Shown: piece after piece, positions 44,193 to 52,961 of the stretch
How positions within the stretch are numbered: position 1 is the first letter of the stretch
How the letters are laid out: each line of letters begins with the position of its first letter
Assembly (NCBI GenBank): GCA_002471825.1
Contig: DKQS01000001.1
Location: forward strand, 473,200-537,199
Source of the DNA: Flavobacteriaceae bacterium UBA7302
Lineage (GTDB): Bacteria; Bacteroidota; Bacteroidia; Flavobacteriales; Flavobacteriaceae
Length of the DNA stretch: 64,000 nucleotides
Direction of reading: 5' to 3'
Position numbers and translations under genes: made by a program
Notes under the pieces: model-generated
Database searches by the model: none
What the model saw: only the letters and a program-made list of their open reading frames with translations
Told to the model about the DNA's origin: nothing

Positions 44193-44221
44193 AAAAAAGC
44201 ACCCAAATGGGTGCTTTTTTT
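44193..44221. terminator. Bidirectional terminator between sodB and purF
   Basis: A 12-bp stem, AAAAAAGCACCC with GGGTGCTTTTTT, encloses a 4-nt loop. It lies 19 bp after the sodB stop and just beyond the purF stop on the other strand, so it can end both transcripts. Confidence 0.88.
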
Positions 44222-44222
44222 A

Positions 44223-46124
44223 TTAGTATGCTCTCTTATTGTCGTTCCCTTCGTAGAAATTAATGAATGCCTGATTCACCACCCGACTTCCTCCAGGTGT
44301 TGGGTAATTCCCTGTGAAATACCAATCACCAGTATGATTCGGACAAGCTTTGTGCAAGCCTTCTATAGATTGATATATCACTTCCACCTCAGCATTGATT
44401 TCAGGTGTTTTTAGCATCTGTGCAATCTTGGCAGAAATTTCTTCTGGTGTAAATGGCTTGTAGATATCTCGAACATAATTCACAATCTCGTTATCTGAAA
44501 GCGTCTGTTGATCCTTGCATTTTTTGTAGGTCTCATCTACAATGTGATATTGACCTGTTTCTTTCAATAATTCTAAGGCAGCTCTAAAAGCAATGAACTT
44601 ACCAATCTTGGCCATATCAATTCCGTAACAATCTGGATAACGAATTTGAGGCGCTGAAGAAACCACCACAATTTTCTTAGGCTGTAAGCGATCTAAAATT
44701 TTGATAATACTCTTCTTCAAGGTTGTTCCTCGTACAATACTATCGTCAATAATTACCAAATTATCGGTCGGTTTTACAACTCCGTAAGTGATATCATATA
44801 CATGTTCCACCAAGTCGTCTCGCGAATTGTCATCTGCAATAAAGGTTCTGAGTTTGGCGTCTTTGATAGCTATTTTCTCAAAACGCGGACGCTCACTCAA
44901 AATTTCACGAACCCTTTCTTTGGATAATTTATACCCGCCTTCAAGGATCTTCTTGGTTTTCTCTTTGTTCAAGAAATCTTCGGCCGCTTCGGTCATTCCA
45001 TAGAATGAGGTTTCTGCTGTATTCGGAATGAATGAAAACACCGAATTGGTCACATCATTGTTGATGGACTCTAATATTTTTGGGAATACGTATTTTCCGA
45101 GGTTTTTACGTTCTTCATAAATGGAAGCATCACTACCTCTGGAGAAATAAATTCGTTCAAACGAACAGGAAGTTGCTTCTCCCGGCTCTTTGATCTGCTT
45201 GATGCTAACCTTTCCGTTTTTCTTAATAATTAAGGCATGACCTCTTTCCAACTCTTGCACATCTTCAAGCTCTACATTGAACACAGTTTGAATCGCAGGT
45301 CGTTCAGAAGCCACAACAACCACCTCATCATCTTCATAGAAATAAGTAGGTCGGATTCCGTTTGGATCTCGTAAGACAAAGGCATCTCCATGTCCCACCA
45401 AACCGGCCATGGCATAACCACCGTCCCAGTTCTTGGAGGATCTTTTCAACACCTTCTTGATACTTAAATTTTCTTCGATATAGGGAGAGGCTTCTCTTTT
45501 CGAAAGTCCTTCTTTTTTTGCTTTTTGATACAATTTGGCCACTTCATCTTCTAAAAAATGACCGATTTTTTCCATCACGGTAACGGTATCGGTAAATTCT
45601 TTAGGATGCTGACCCAATTCCACCAATTCTTCCAACAATTGATTGGAATTGGTCATGTTGAAGTTCCCCGCAACAATCAGGTTTTTATGCCTCCAATTGC
45701 TCTGACGCAGAAATGGATGTACACTTTCAAGGCTGTTCTTTCCGAAAGTCCCATAACGAACATGTCCTAACAACAAATTGCCCACATATGGCAAGTTTTG
45801 TTCCTGCCAAGCCACATCGTCTTTCTTATCCGGATTTCGTTCCAAAACCCCATTAATTCGCTCATTGATTTGAGAAAAAATATCCTGAATAGGTTGTGTT
45901 TTGTTAGAGCGAACCCTACTGATGTAACGGGTTCCCGGACTCACATTAAACTTAACACTTGCAAAACCAGCACCATCCTGACCGCGATTGTGCTGCTTCT
46001 CTAGAAGTAAGTACATTTTATCAATTCCGTAAAATGTTGATCCGTATTTTTCTTTGTAAAACTGTAGTGGTTTTTTTAATCGAACAAGTGCAATTCCACA
46101 TTCATGTTTAATAGCGTCACTCAT
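44223..46124 (-). CDS. purF: Amidophosphoribosyltransferase, long form
   Basis: The enzyme transfers glutamine amide nitrogen to PRPP, the first step of purine synthesis. The glutaminase nucleophile is Cys9 in KHECGIALVRL, so a short propeptide is likely removed. HNRGQDGAGFASV and LGHVRYGTFG are glutaminase motifs, and the PRPP loop is NLVIIDDSIVRGTTL. At 633 aa it is about 130 residues longer than E. coli PurF, with extra segments in the glutaminase half (around 70-110 and 180-230) and at the C-terminus. It lies 48 bp downstream of the pfkB terminator. Confidence 0.93.
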   Translation of the reverse strand: MSDAIKHECGIALVRLKKPLQFYKEKYGSTFYGIDKMYLLLEKQHNRGQDGAGFASVKFNVSPGTRYISRVRSNKTQPIQDIFSQINERINGVLERNPDKKDDVAWQEQNLPYVGNLLLGHVRYGTFGKNSLESVHPFLRQSNWRHKNLIVAGNFNMTNSNQLLEELVELGQHPKEFTDTVTVMEKIGHFLEDEVAKLYQKAKKEGLSKREASPYIEENLSIKKVLKRSSKNWDGGYAMAGLVGHGDAFVLRDPNGIRPTYFYEDDEVVVVASERPAIQTVFNVELEDVQELERGHALIIKKNGKVSIKQIKEPGEATSCSFERIYFSRGSDASIYEERKNLGKYVFPKILESINNDVTNSVFSFIPNTAETSFYGMTEAAEDFLNKEKTKKILEGGYKLSKERVREILSERPRFEKIAIKDAKLRTFIADDNSRDDLVEHVYDITYGVVKPTDNLVIIDDSIVRGTTLKKSIIKILDRLQPKKIVVVSSAPQIRYPDCYGIDMAKIGKFIAFRAALELLKETGQYHIVDETYKKCKDQQTLSDNEIVNYVRDIYKPFTPEEISAKIAQMLKTPEINAEVEVIYQSIEGLHKACPNHTGDWYFTGNYPTPGGSRVVNQAFINFYEGNDNKRAY

Positions 46125-46136
46125 TATTTTAAATAT

Positions 46137-46171
46137 AAAAAAAATCCGTGGGGTAAGGCACGGATTTTTTT
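46137..46171 (-). terminator. Intrinsic terminator of the PfkB kinase gene
   Basis: The arms AAAAATCCGTG and CACGGATTTTT enclose an 8-nt loop. On the minus strand a T-run follows. It starts 2 bp after the kinase stop and ends about 13 bp before the purF ATG, so it insulates purF from the upstream gene. Confidence 0.82.
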
Positions 46172-46172
46172 G

Positions 46173-47099
46173 TTAGGATAATTTTATATCAAATTGTGTT
46201 AGATCTCTAAAAGCTTGCAATCTGTTTTCAACTTCTTGGAAGTTTAAGCTCTCCATGCGCTCTGTTCCAAACTTCTCCACACAGAAAGAAGCCAAGTTCG
46301 ATCCGTAAATAATTGCGTTTTTCATATTGGCAAAAGAAATGTCTTCCGTCTTCGCCAAATATCCACAGAATCCTCCTGCAAATGTATCTCCTGCTCCTGT
46401 GGGATCAAATACGGAAGCCAAAGGCAATGCAGGCGCAAAGAACATATTGTGATCGTTAAACAACAAAGCACCGTGTTCTCCTTTTTTTATCACTACATAC
46501 TTGGGTCCCATTTCATGAATCTTCTTCGCTGCATTCAGTAATGAATACTCTCCAGACAACTGTCTTGCTTCTTCATCATTGATGGTAATAACATCTACTC
46601 GCTTCAACACCTTGTGTAAATCTTCCAAGGCACTGTCCATCCAGAAATTCATCGTATCCAAAACCACCAATTTTGGTGTGCCATTCAACTGATCTAAAAC
46701 AGACATCTGTGTTGCTGGATGTAAATTTCCAAGCATCACAATGCTGGCATCCTTAAAAGACTCTGGCACCACTGGTTCGAAATTCTCTAAAACATTCAAT
46801 TCGGTAACCAAGGTGTCGCGTGAATTCATATCGTTGTGATACACACCACTCCAGAAAAAGGTCTTTCCTTCTTCTATCACTTCCACACCCTCTGTATTGA
46901 TTCCTTTGGAGTTCATCATGTCCAAATGTGCCTTCGGAAAATCACCTCCTACTACGGAAACAATTCCCACGGGAATATCAAATAATGAACTTGCCAATCC
47001 AACAAATGTTCCTGAACCTCCCAAGATTTTATCGGTTTTACCAAAGGGAGTTTCTATTGCATCGAAAGCTACGGTTCCAACAGCGAGAAGTTTACTCAT
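46173..47099 (-). CDS. PfkB/ribokinase-family sugar or nucleoside kinase
   Basis: This 308-aa kinase is of the ribokinase fold. The N-terminal GGSGTFVGLASSLFDI sits in the substrate-binding region, and the C-terminal DPTGAGDTFAGGFCGYL carries the catalytic Asp and anion hole. The substrate is not determined. The neighbouring purF makes a purine nucleoside kinase possible, but the fold also covers fructose, ribose and adenosine kinases. It has its own terminator and is divergent from sufE. Confidence 0.88.
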   Translation of the reverse strand: MSKLLAVGTVAFDAIETPFGKTDKILGGSGTFVGLASSLFDIPVGIVSVVGGDFPKAHLDMMNSKGINTEGVEVIEEGKTFFWSGVYHNDMNSRDTLVTELNVLENFEPVVPESFKDASIVMLGNLHPATQMSVLDQLNGTPKLVVLDTMNFWMDSALEDLHKVLKRVDVITINDEEARQLSGEYSLLNAAKKIHEMGPKYVVIKKGEHGALLFNDHNMFFAPALPLASVFDPTGAGDTFAGGFCGYLAKTEDISFANMKNAIIYGSNLASFCVEKFGTERMESLNFQEVENRLQAFRDLTQFDIKLS

Positions 47100-47160
47100 A
47101 TTGACTTTATTTTAAGAGTATTATAAAATCTTATAGCATTCGGATTCGAATTTTAATCCT

Positions 47161-47168
47161 TAATTTTG
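47161..47168 (+). promoter_or_regulatory. Candidate -7 element of the sufE operon
   Basis: TAATTTTG fits TAnnTTTG and lies 35 bp before the sufE ATG. The upstream region at the correct spacing is TTC-containing rather than TTG. Confidence 0.35.
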
Positions 47169-47203
47169 CAAAAAATTTTAAGCAACAAAAATAAGTCTAA
47201 AAA

Positions 47204-47629
47204 ATGACTATTAAAGAAATACAAGAAGAAATTATTGACGAGTTCTCAATGTTTGACGATTGGATGGAACGATACGAGTACATCATTGATTTGGGGAAGT
47301 CATTGCCATTAATTGACGAGTTGCATAAAGTAGATGATAATTTGATCAAAGGATGTCAATCTAAAGTTTGGTTGCATTCTGAAGTTAATGACGATACCAT
47401 CAAGTATACCGCCGATAGTGACGCCATCTTAACCAAAGGAATTGTGGCGCTATTGTTACGAGTTTTTTCCGGTCAAAATCCGAAGGACATTGTGGAAGCA
47501 GACACCACCTTTATTGATGAAATTGGATTGAAAGAACACCTTTCACCAACAAGAGCAAACGGATTGGTGTCCATGGTAAAACAAATCAAATTGTATGCAA
47601 TCGCACAACAAGCGAACTTAAATTCTTAA
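47204..47629 (+). CDS. sufE: SufE sulfur-transfer protein
   Basis: SufE accepts persulfide sulfur from SufS and passes it to the SufBCD Fe-S scaffold. The 141-aa length is typical. The acceptor cysteine is in LIKGCQSKVWLHSE, and the fold includes GLKEHLSPTRANGL. SufS and SufBCD are not in the window. It starts a three-gene run with a DUF59 protein (9-bp gap) and a DUF2480 protein (1-bp gap), all likely on one transcript. Confidence 0.94.
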   Translation: MTIKEIQEEIIDEFSMFDDWMERYEYIIDLGKSLPLIDELHKVDDNLIKGCQSKVWLHSEVNDDTIKYTADSDAILTKGIVALLLRVFSGQNPKDIVEADTTFIDEIGLKEHLSPTRANGLVSMVKQIKLYAIAQQANLNS

Positions 47630-47638
47630 GCTAAGATT

Positions 47639-47959
47639 ATGACTGAAAAGGAATTAGAAGAATACGGAGATAAAATAGTACGGGTTTTAAAGACCATTTT
47701 TGACCCTGAAATTCCTGTAGATATTTACGAATTGGGCTTAATTTATGACGTATTTGTGAACGAACAAAAGGAAGCCAAAATCTTGATGACGCTTACTTCT
47801 CCCAATTGCCCGGTAGCAGAAACATTGCCCGTAGAAGTGGAAGAAAAAGTACAAACCATTAAGGGAATCGACTCTTGTGAAGTAGAAATCACCTTTGATC
47901 CTACTTGGACACAAGACATGATGAGTGAAGAAGCAAAGTTAGAACTAGGAATGTTATAA
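47639..47959 (+). CDS. DUF59/MIP18-family Fe-S assembly protein (SufT-like)
   Basis: This 106-aa single-domain protein of the DUF59 (MIP18, SufT) family supports maturation of Fe-S proteins. IFDPEIPVDIYELGLIYDV and TSPNCPVAETLPVEV are the defining motifs, and the cysteine in SPNCPVAE is conserved in the family. Its place directly after sufE supports Fe-S assembly. The exact client step is not known from the sequence. Confidence 0.92.
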   Translation: MTEKELEEYGDKIVRVLKTIFDPEIPVDIYELGLIYDVFVNEQKEAKILMTLTSPNCPVAETLPVEVEEKVQTIKGIDSCEVEITFDPTWTQDMMSEEAKLELGML

Positions 47960-47960
47960 C

Positions 47961-48470
47961 ATGGCCGAAGAAATTGTAAATAGAGTTGCCAAAAGCCCAC
48001 TTAAAACCATTGACCTTGAGGAATTCTATCCTGCTGGGAAACGAGTGGTTTTTGACATCAAAGACTGGCTTTATGAAGGCATTATTCTGCGTGAAAAGGA
48101 ATTCAGAGCATTTGTTCAAGAACACGATTGGCGACAGTATCAAGACAATTATGTAGCCTTGACTTGTTCGGAGGATGCCATCATTCCTTCTTGGGCCTAT
48201 ATGTTGATTGCCTCCGAATTGGCACCTTTCGTTAAGAAAGTAGTCGTTGGTGATTTAACGCTTCTTGAAACATCCATATTTCAAGAGATCATTGGCGAAC
48301 TTGACATTCAAGAATATGAAAACAAACCGGTAATCATTAAAGGTTGTGCAGACAAACCCATTCCGGAATCTGCCTTTTCATTTTTGATTCAGCGCCTACA
48401 GCCCGTCGTTAAATCGATGATGTACGGAGAAGCCTGCTCTACTGTACCCTTGTATAAAATGAAGAAATAG
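47961..48470 (+). CDS. DUF2480-family protein in the Fe-S module
   Basis: This 169-aa cytoplasmic protein belongs, from memory, to the DUF2480 family, which is found mainly in Bacteroidota. Recognisable stretches are LKTIDLEEFYPAGKRVVFDI, CSEDAIIPSWAYML and the C-terminal MYGEACSTVPLYK. Three cysteines (in LTCSED, KGCADK and EACSTV) could bind a metal or cluster, which is untested. The 1-bp gap to the DUF59 gene argues for a shared role. Confidence 0.8.
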   Translation: MAEEIVNRVAKSPLKTIDLEEFYPAGKRVVFDIKDWLYEGIILREKEFRAFVQEHDWRQYQDNYVALTCSEDAIIPSWAYMLIASELAPFVKKVVVGDLTLLETSIFQEIIGELDIQEYENKPVIIKGCADKPIPESAFSFLIQRLQPVVKSMMYGEACSTVPLYKMKK

Positions 48471-48493
48471 TTTTCATTTTCTGAAGTTAAAAT

Positions 48494-48501
48494 TACTTTT
48501 G
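48494..48501 (+). promoter_or_regulatory. Candidate -7 element before the first DUF3078 gene
   Basis: TACTTTTG fits TAnnTTTG and lies 21 bp before the GTG start at 48522. No well-spaced TTG is seen upstream. Confidence 0.35.
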
Positions 48502-48521
48502 CTGACTCAAACAACCCAGCA

Positions 48522-49475
48522 GTGAAAAAACTTCTTTTTTTACTTTGTTTTATTTCATTTTCTGCCTTTTCGCAAGGAGAGTACGATTCTATCCGAAAAA
48601 CCTACATCAAAAAACGAAAGGATCTAAAAGTCCAACTCGATTCGATCAAGAAACAAATCGATTCCATCAACAAACAAATTAAAATTTGGAAAGAAGAAGA
48701 GGCTAAGGCCTGGTCGGTAGAAGGCAGATTTACCTTTTTGTTGAACCAATCTTCCTATTCCAACTGGGTTTCTGGGGGTGAAAATGCTGTTGCTGGAAAT
48801 ATATTAGTGAACTACGATTTCAATTACAAAGAAGGCAAATGGAAGTGGGATAACAAGATCTTGAGTTCTTACGGATTGAGCTACATCAATAACCAAGGCT
48901 TTCGAAAGACCGATGACCGTTTCGAATACAACTCGGTACTCGCTTACAACGCCAGCAAACAATGGTATTTTTCATTCTTAAGCAACTTCATTTCGCAGTT
49001 CTCCAGTGGTTATGATTATTCACAAGATCCAGAAAGACTAATTTCAAACACGCTCTCTCCTGCCTATTGGAGTTTCGGACCAGGTATGTTTTGGCGTAAA
49101 AGCGACAATTATAGAATCAACATTGCACCCGCTACCTCGAGGTTTACCTTTGTTTCCCAAACCTTTGCAGGTCAATACGGTACCGCACCTGGAGAAACAG
49201 TTGCCTACGGTCTGGGTTTCAACCTATCTGGGTATATCAAATTCAATATTTTCAACAATGTGACTATGGAGAATATCATACAGATATATTCTGATTATCT
49301 CGACAAACCACAAAATATTGACATCAATTATCAAACGAATTTTTTAGTAACCCTCAACAAAGGATTCTCTTTAAACCTGACCCTTCATACCATCATTGAC
49401 GACAAAGCCGCCAGCACCGAGCAGTTTCGTCAATTATTCGGATTTGGATTCAACTATACCTTTCATAAAATTTAG
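48522..49475 (+). CDS. DUF3078 outer-membrane protein
   Basis: This 317-aa exported protein starts with GTG and a signal peptide (KKLLFLLCFISFSAFSQ). A short coiled coil of Lys/Asp/Ile repeats (about 30-60, LDSIKKQIDSINKQIKIW) leads into a DUF3078 beta-barrel-like domain with SSYSNWVSGGENAVAGNI. The C-terminal FGFGFNYTFHKI is a typical outer-membrane barrel end. Its function is unknown. The next gene, 47 bp on, encodes a shorter relative with the same architecture. Confidence 0.85.
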   Translation: MKKLLFLLCFISFSAFSQGEYDSIRKTYIKKRKDLKVQLDSIKKQIDSINKQIKIWKEEEAKAWSVEGRFTFLLNQSSYSNWVSGGENAVAGNILVNYDFNYKEGKWKWDNKILSSYGLSYINNQGFRKTDDRFEYNSVLAYNASKQWYFSFLSNFISQFSSGYDYSQDPERLISNTLSPAYWSFGPGMFWRKSDNYRINIAPATSRFTFVSQTFAGQYGTAPGETVAYGLGFNLSGYIKFNIFNNVTMENIIQIYSDYLDKPQNIDINYQTNFLVTLNKGFSLNLTLHTIIDDKAASTEQFRQLFGFGFNYTFHKI

Positions 49476-49505
49476 TTGTAAAGAACTGGATATTAACTAC
49501 ATTTA
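49476..49505 (+). promoter_or_regulatory. Candidate promoter of the second DUF3078 gene
   Basis: TTG (49476-49478), 19 nt, then TACATTTA (49498-49505) fits the consensus with the last base changed. It lies 18 bp before the ATG and after the first DUF3078 stop, so the second gene may be transcribed on its own. Confidence 0.4.
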
Positions 49506-49522
49506 CTGAAAATTATAACACC

Positions 49523-50437
49523 ATGAAAAAAGCACTTACTCTTTGCATTGTTTTCCTTTCGTTAACGCTCTATTCGCAGTCTGTGGATGAATTGAAAAAA
49601 GAATTAGCCTCCAAGAAAGATTCTATTTCCAAATTACAAGCAAAAGCCAATAGCATTCAGGCAAAGATTGACGCCATGCCAGGTTGGAAAAAAGGTGCCT
49701 TTGGTACTATTGGTGTTAGCCTATCAGGCTTCAACAATTGGTATGTTCGAAATGCTCCCGATGCTTCCGCTGGAAATATTGGAGTTTCGGTAACTGCCTT
49801 TGCCAACTTATTGGAAGAAAAATACTTCTGGAGAAATACCGGTATGTTAACCTTAGGATGGGTAAAGCTGGATGACAAAGCCGTTGTAGGTGACGAAGAT
49901 TTTGAGACAGCCACTGATGTTTTTAATGTGACTTCATTATACGGACGAAAACTGAATGAAAAATGGGCCTTATCTGGAATGTTAGAGTACCGGACTACTT
50001 TTATTGAAAACTTCAACAATCCTGGATTCTTAGACTTAGGTGTCGGTTTTACTTGGACACCAACCAGTAATTTGGTGGTAGTTCTTCATCCTGGTAACTA
50101 CAACTTTGTGTTTGCATCAGGGCAAAATTCATTTACCTCTTCGCCAGGTGCCAAGATTGTGGGTGATTACAATACCAAATTTGGGAAGTTAAGCCTACGT
50201 TCGAACCTATCCATGTTCCAAAGCTATGATTCGAACAACTTTTCAAATTGGACCTTTACCAATTCTTTGGGATATACCCTTTGGAAGGGAATCGGATTAG
50301 GTTTTGAGTTTGGCTTGCGAAGAAATCGACAAGAAGCTCTAGCAAATGCCCAAATTACCAATCCGGCTGAAACCTTTGCAACAGTTGACAACAAGTTGCA
50401 ATCCTATTGGTTGTTCGGTCTGAACTATGGGTTTTAA
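49523..50437 (+). CDS. DUF3078-type outer-membrane protein, tandem copy
   Basis: This 304-aa exported protein is built like its upstream neighbour: a signal peptide (LTLCIVFLSLTLYSQS), a coiled coil (LKKELASKKDSISKLQAKA) and a barrel domain with GVSLSGFNNWYVRNAPDASA in place of the neighbour's SNWVSGGENA. The C-terminus YWLFGLNYGF ends in an aromatic residue. Identity between the two copies is low outside these landmarks, so the duplication is old. Confidence 0.82.
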   Translation: MKKALTLCIVFLSLTLYSQSVDELKKELASKKDSISKLQAKANSIQAKIDAMPGWKKGAFGTIGVSLSGFNNWYVRNAPDASAGNIGVSVTAFANLLEEKYFWRNTGMLTLGWVKLDDKAVVGDEDFETATDVFNVTSLYGRKLNEKWALSGMLEYRTTFIENFNNPGFLDLGVGFTWTPTSNLVVVLHPGNYNFVFASGQNSFTSSPGAKIVGDYNTKFGKLSLRSNLSMFQSYDSNNFSNWTFTNSLGYTLWKGIGLGFEFGLRRNRQEALANAQITNPAETFATVDNKLQSYWLFGLNYGF

Positions 50438-50516
50438 TGACGGGTTTTGACATTCATACTTAGGAATTACCATCGGTAACTATGTTTTTTTTATTTTTAT
50501 CTGAGGAATCACTTAT

Positions 50517-51647
50517 ATGGGTCTTTTAGTAATTTACGCGCTTGTTTCAATTCTCTTCTCATTCTTATGTTCTATTCTAGAGGCTGTTCTTCTTAGTATT
50601 ACTCCAACTTTTATTACCGTTAAGATTGCAGAAGGTAATGCCTATGCTGTGACGCTAGAAGAAATAAAAAAAGACGTTGACAAACCGCTTATTGCCATTC
50701 TAACCTTGAATACCATTGCCCATACTGTTGGAGCGATTTTGGTTGGGGTGCAAGCAAAAATATTCTATCAAGAAACCTATGGAAGTCAAGCTACTACCGT
50801 TTTCGGGTTTGAGCTTACTTCAGATTTATTGGTAGGGATCATCTCGGCAATCATGACGATTCTGATTCTTGTGGTTTCAGAGATCATTCCAAAAACCATC
50901 GGCGCTACTTACTGGAAAAGTCTTGCGGCCTTTACCACCACAGTGTTATCCGTCTTAATTTTTGTGTTTAAATGGACAGGAGTGCTATGGATTTTACAAC
51001 TGTTTACTCGAATTTTCGGAAAAGGCGGACACGGATCTGTTTTAAGCCGAGAAGACTTTACGGCCATGACCGATATCGCTGAACAGGAAGGGGTGTTCCA
51101 AGAGTCAGAAAGCAAGGTGATAAAGAATCTTTTGAACTTTAAGGAGGTTCACGTTAAGGATATCATGACACCAAGAACGGTTTTGAAGACTGCCGATGAA
51201 AAAATGAGCATCCAAGAATTCTTTGATGACAATCCGAACTTACGTTTCTCAAGAATTCCGGTTTATCTTGAAAATCCAGATAATATCACCGGATACTTCT
51301 TAAAGGATCAATTGTTGGAAGCCATTATCAATGGTGATGGCGACAAGCCTTTGGAAAATATCAAAAGAACCATTCTTGTGACTCGCAGAAATTTACCTAT
51401 TCCGAGTCTTTTTGAACAACTCATTGACCAACGTGAACATATTGCTTTAGTGGTTGATGAATATGGTTCTGTAAGTGGTCTGGTTACCCAAGAAGACATG
51501 ATTGAAACCCTATTAGGTCTTGAAATCATGGACGAAAGCGACAACATCGAAGATCTTCAATTACTGGCACGAAAAAGCTGGGAAAGACGGGCCAAGCGTT
51601 TGGGAATCATAGAAGATGAAAACGAATCTGAAGAGGAAGCGAACTAG
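50517..51647 (+). CDS. CNNM/CorC-type membrane transporter with CBS domains
   Basis: This 376-aa protein has an N-terminal DUF21 (CNNM) membrane domain with four helices (1-190; VSEIIPKTIGATYWKS is the family signature). A CBS pair follows (about 215-345) with VKDIMTPRTVLKT and VVDEYGSVSGLVTQEDMIE. Relatives export Mg2+ or affect Co2+/Mg2+ handling. The usual C-terminal CorC/HlyC domain is absent: a charged tail ends after the CBS pair. The stop codon overlaps the hflX stop in a shared CTAG. Confidence 0.9.
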   Translation: MGLLVIYALVSILFSFLCSILEAVLLSITPTFITVKIAEGNAYAVTLEEIKKDVDKPLIAILTLNTIAHTVGAILVGVQAKIFYQETYGSQATTVFGFELTSDLLVGIISAIMTILILVVSEIIPKTIGATYWKSLAAFTTTVLSVLIFVFKWTGVLWILQLFTRIFGKGGHGSVLSREDFTAMTDIAEQEGVFQESESKVIKNLLNFKEVHVKDIMTPRTVLKTADEKMSIQEFFDDNPNLRFSRIPVYLENPDNITGYFLKDQLLEAIINGDGDKPLENIKRTILVTRRNLPIPSLFEQLIDQREHIALVVDEYGSVSGLVTQEDMIETLLGLEIMDESDNIEDLQLLARKSWERRAKRLGIIEDENESEEEAN

Positions 51648-52849
51648 CTATCGTATTCCTGATAGAGAAAATCGTTGTACGGGAAACGCTGCACGTGAAT
51701 TTTACGCACCTCATCATACACCTTACTTTTAAATTCCTCCAAATTGTCTCGATTTAATGCAGATATGAACAAAGCTTCTTGTTCCAAATCATTCATCCAC
51801 GTTTTTCGCCAATCTTCAAGGGTATAATGAGCTTTGGTTTTTTGAGTCACCAAGTCGTCCTCGTCAATCGTTTCGTGAGAATAAGCATCAATCTTATTGA
51901 AAACCATGATGGTTGGTTTGTCTTTGGATTTGATGTCGGATAAGATGGAATTTACAGAAGCAATGTGTTCTTCAAAATTCGGATGAGAAATGTCAACCAC
52001 ATGTAATAATAAATCGGCCTCACGTACTTCATCCAAGGTAGATTTAAAGGACTCTACAAGCTGGGTAGGAAGCTTTCGAATAAAACCTACGGTATCAGTT
52101 AGTAAAAACGGAATGTTCTTTACAACCACCTTACGAACCGTTGTGTCTAGCGTTGCAAACAACTTATTCTCAGCAAAAACCTCTGACTTACTGATCACGT
52201 TCATCAGGGTAGATTTACCCACATTGGTATATCCTACCAAAGCTACTCGAACCAATTTACCTCGGTTTTTGCGCTGCACGGCCATCTGTTTGTCGATGGT
52301 CTTCAGTTTCTTCTTCAATAAGGCAATCTTATCTCGAATGATACGTCTATCGGTTTCAATCTCCGTTTCCCCTGGACCACGCATTCCGATACCCCCTTTT
52401 TGCTTGTCAAGGTGGGTCCATAATCGGGTTAGTCTAGGTAATAAATATTGATGCTGGGCCAATTCTACCTGAGTCTTTGCAGAGCTTGTTTGCGCCCTTT
52501 GCGCGAAAATATCCAGAATCAGATTGGTGCGATCTAAAATTTTACAATTCAGAATTTTCTCAACATTTCGCAATTGTGCAGGCGATAATTCGTCATCAAA
52601 GATGGCCGTTCCAATTTTGTGCGTCTTTATGTAGGCTTTGACATCGTCCAACTTTCCAGACCCTAAAAAAGTTTTGGGATTTGGCTGCGCCAGTTTTTGC
52701 ACAAAACGCTTTTCCACAACTCCACCAGCGGTGTGTGTTAAAAACTCCAATTCATCTAAAAACTCTTTGGATTGCATTTCATTTTGATATTGGGTTATCA
52801 ACCCGATCAAAACTACTTTCTCTGAAATGGCCTCTTTTTGTTCAATCAT
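51644..52849 (-). CDS. hflX: Ribosome-associated GTPase HflX
   Basis: HflX binds the 50S subunit and splits stalled ribosomes under stress. The 401-aa protein has the N-terminal HflX domain (LGSGKLDDVKAYI, DDELSPAQLRNVE), a basic coiled linker (GIGMRGPGETEIETDRRII) and a G domain with VALVGYTNVGKST, LTDTVGFIRKLP and VFNKID. It converges on the CNNM gene. Upstream lies a hairpin terminator in an otherwise divergent gap (see the entry at 52882). Confidence 0.94.
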   Translation of the reverse strand: MIEQKEAISEKVVLIGLITQYQNEMQSKEFLDELEFLTHTAGGVVEKRFVQKLAQPNPKTFLGSGKLDDVKAYIKTHKIGTAIFDDELSPAQLRNVEKILNCKILDRTNLILDIFAQRAQTSSAKTQVELAQHQYLLPRLTRLWTHLDKQKGGIGMRGPGETEIETDRRIIRDKIALLKKKLKTIDKQMAVQRKNRGKLVRVALVGYTNVGKSTLMNVISKSEVFAENKLFATLDTTVRKVVVKNIPFLLTDTVGFIRKLPTQLVESFKSTLDEVREADLLLHVVDISHPNFEEHIASVNSILSDIKSKDKPTIMVFNKIDAYSHETIDEDDLVTQKTKAHYTLEDWRKTWMNDLEQEALFISALNRDNLEEFKSKVYDEVRKIHVQRFPYNDFLYQEYDS

Positions 52850-52856
52850 GCAAGTG

Positions 52857-52864
52857 CAAAATTA
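52857..52864 (-). promoter_or_regulatory. Candidate -7 element of hflX
   Basis: On the minus strand TAATTTTG ends 8 bases before the hflX ATG, which would make the mRNA nearly leaderless. It lies downstream of the hairpin terminator at 52882-52913 and so could let hflX be transcribed despite it. Confidence 0.3.
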
Positions 52865-52881
52865 CGAACTTAAACCTTCTG

Positions 52882-52913
52882 GAAAGAAAAAACCTCAAAT
52901 CAAATTGAGGTTT
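52882..52913 (-). terminator. Terminator between the divergent hflX and nuclease genes
   Basis: A perfect 9-bp stem, AAACCTCAA (52890-52898) with TTGAGGTTT (52905-52913), has a 6-nt loop. On the minus strand a T-rich tail follows (complement of GAAAGAAAA). It lies between the starts of two divergent genes, so it cannot end either of their transcripts and implies another RNA or an hflX leader. Confidence 0.7.
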
Positions 52914-52961
52914 CTTACTAATTCAAATTCAATTATACTTTAGGCGGATGGCCAAATAGAT
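52890..52961 (-). ncRNA. Candidate short RNA or hflX leader
   Basis: A TACTTTTG element on the minus strand (52975-52968) fits the -7 consensus and would start a transcript near 52961. The hairpin terminator at 52890-52913 would end it after about 70 nt. The stretch contains no ORF of note. No upstream TTG is seen at the right spacing, and no homologous RNA family is recognised. Confidence 0.3.
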
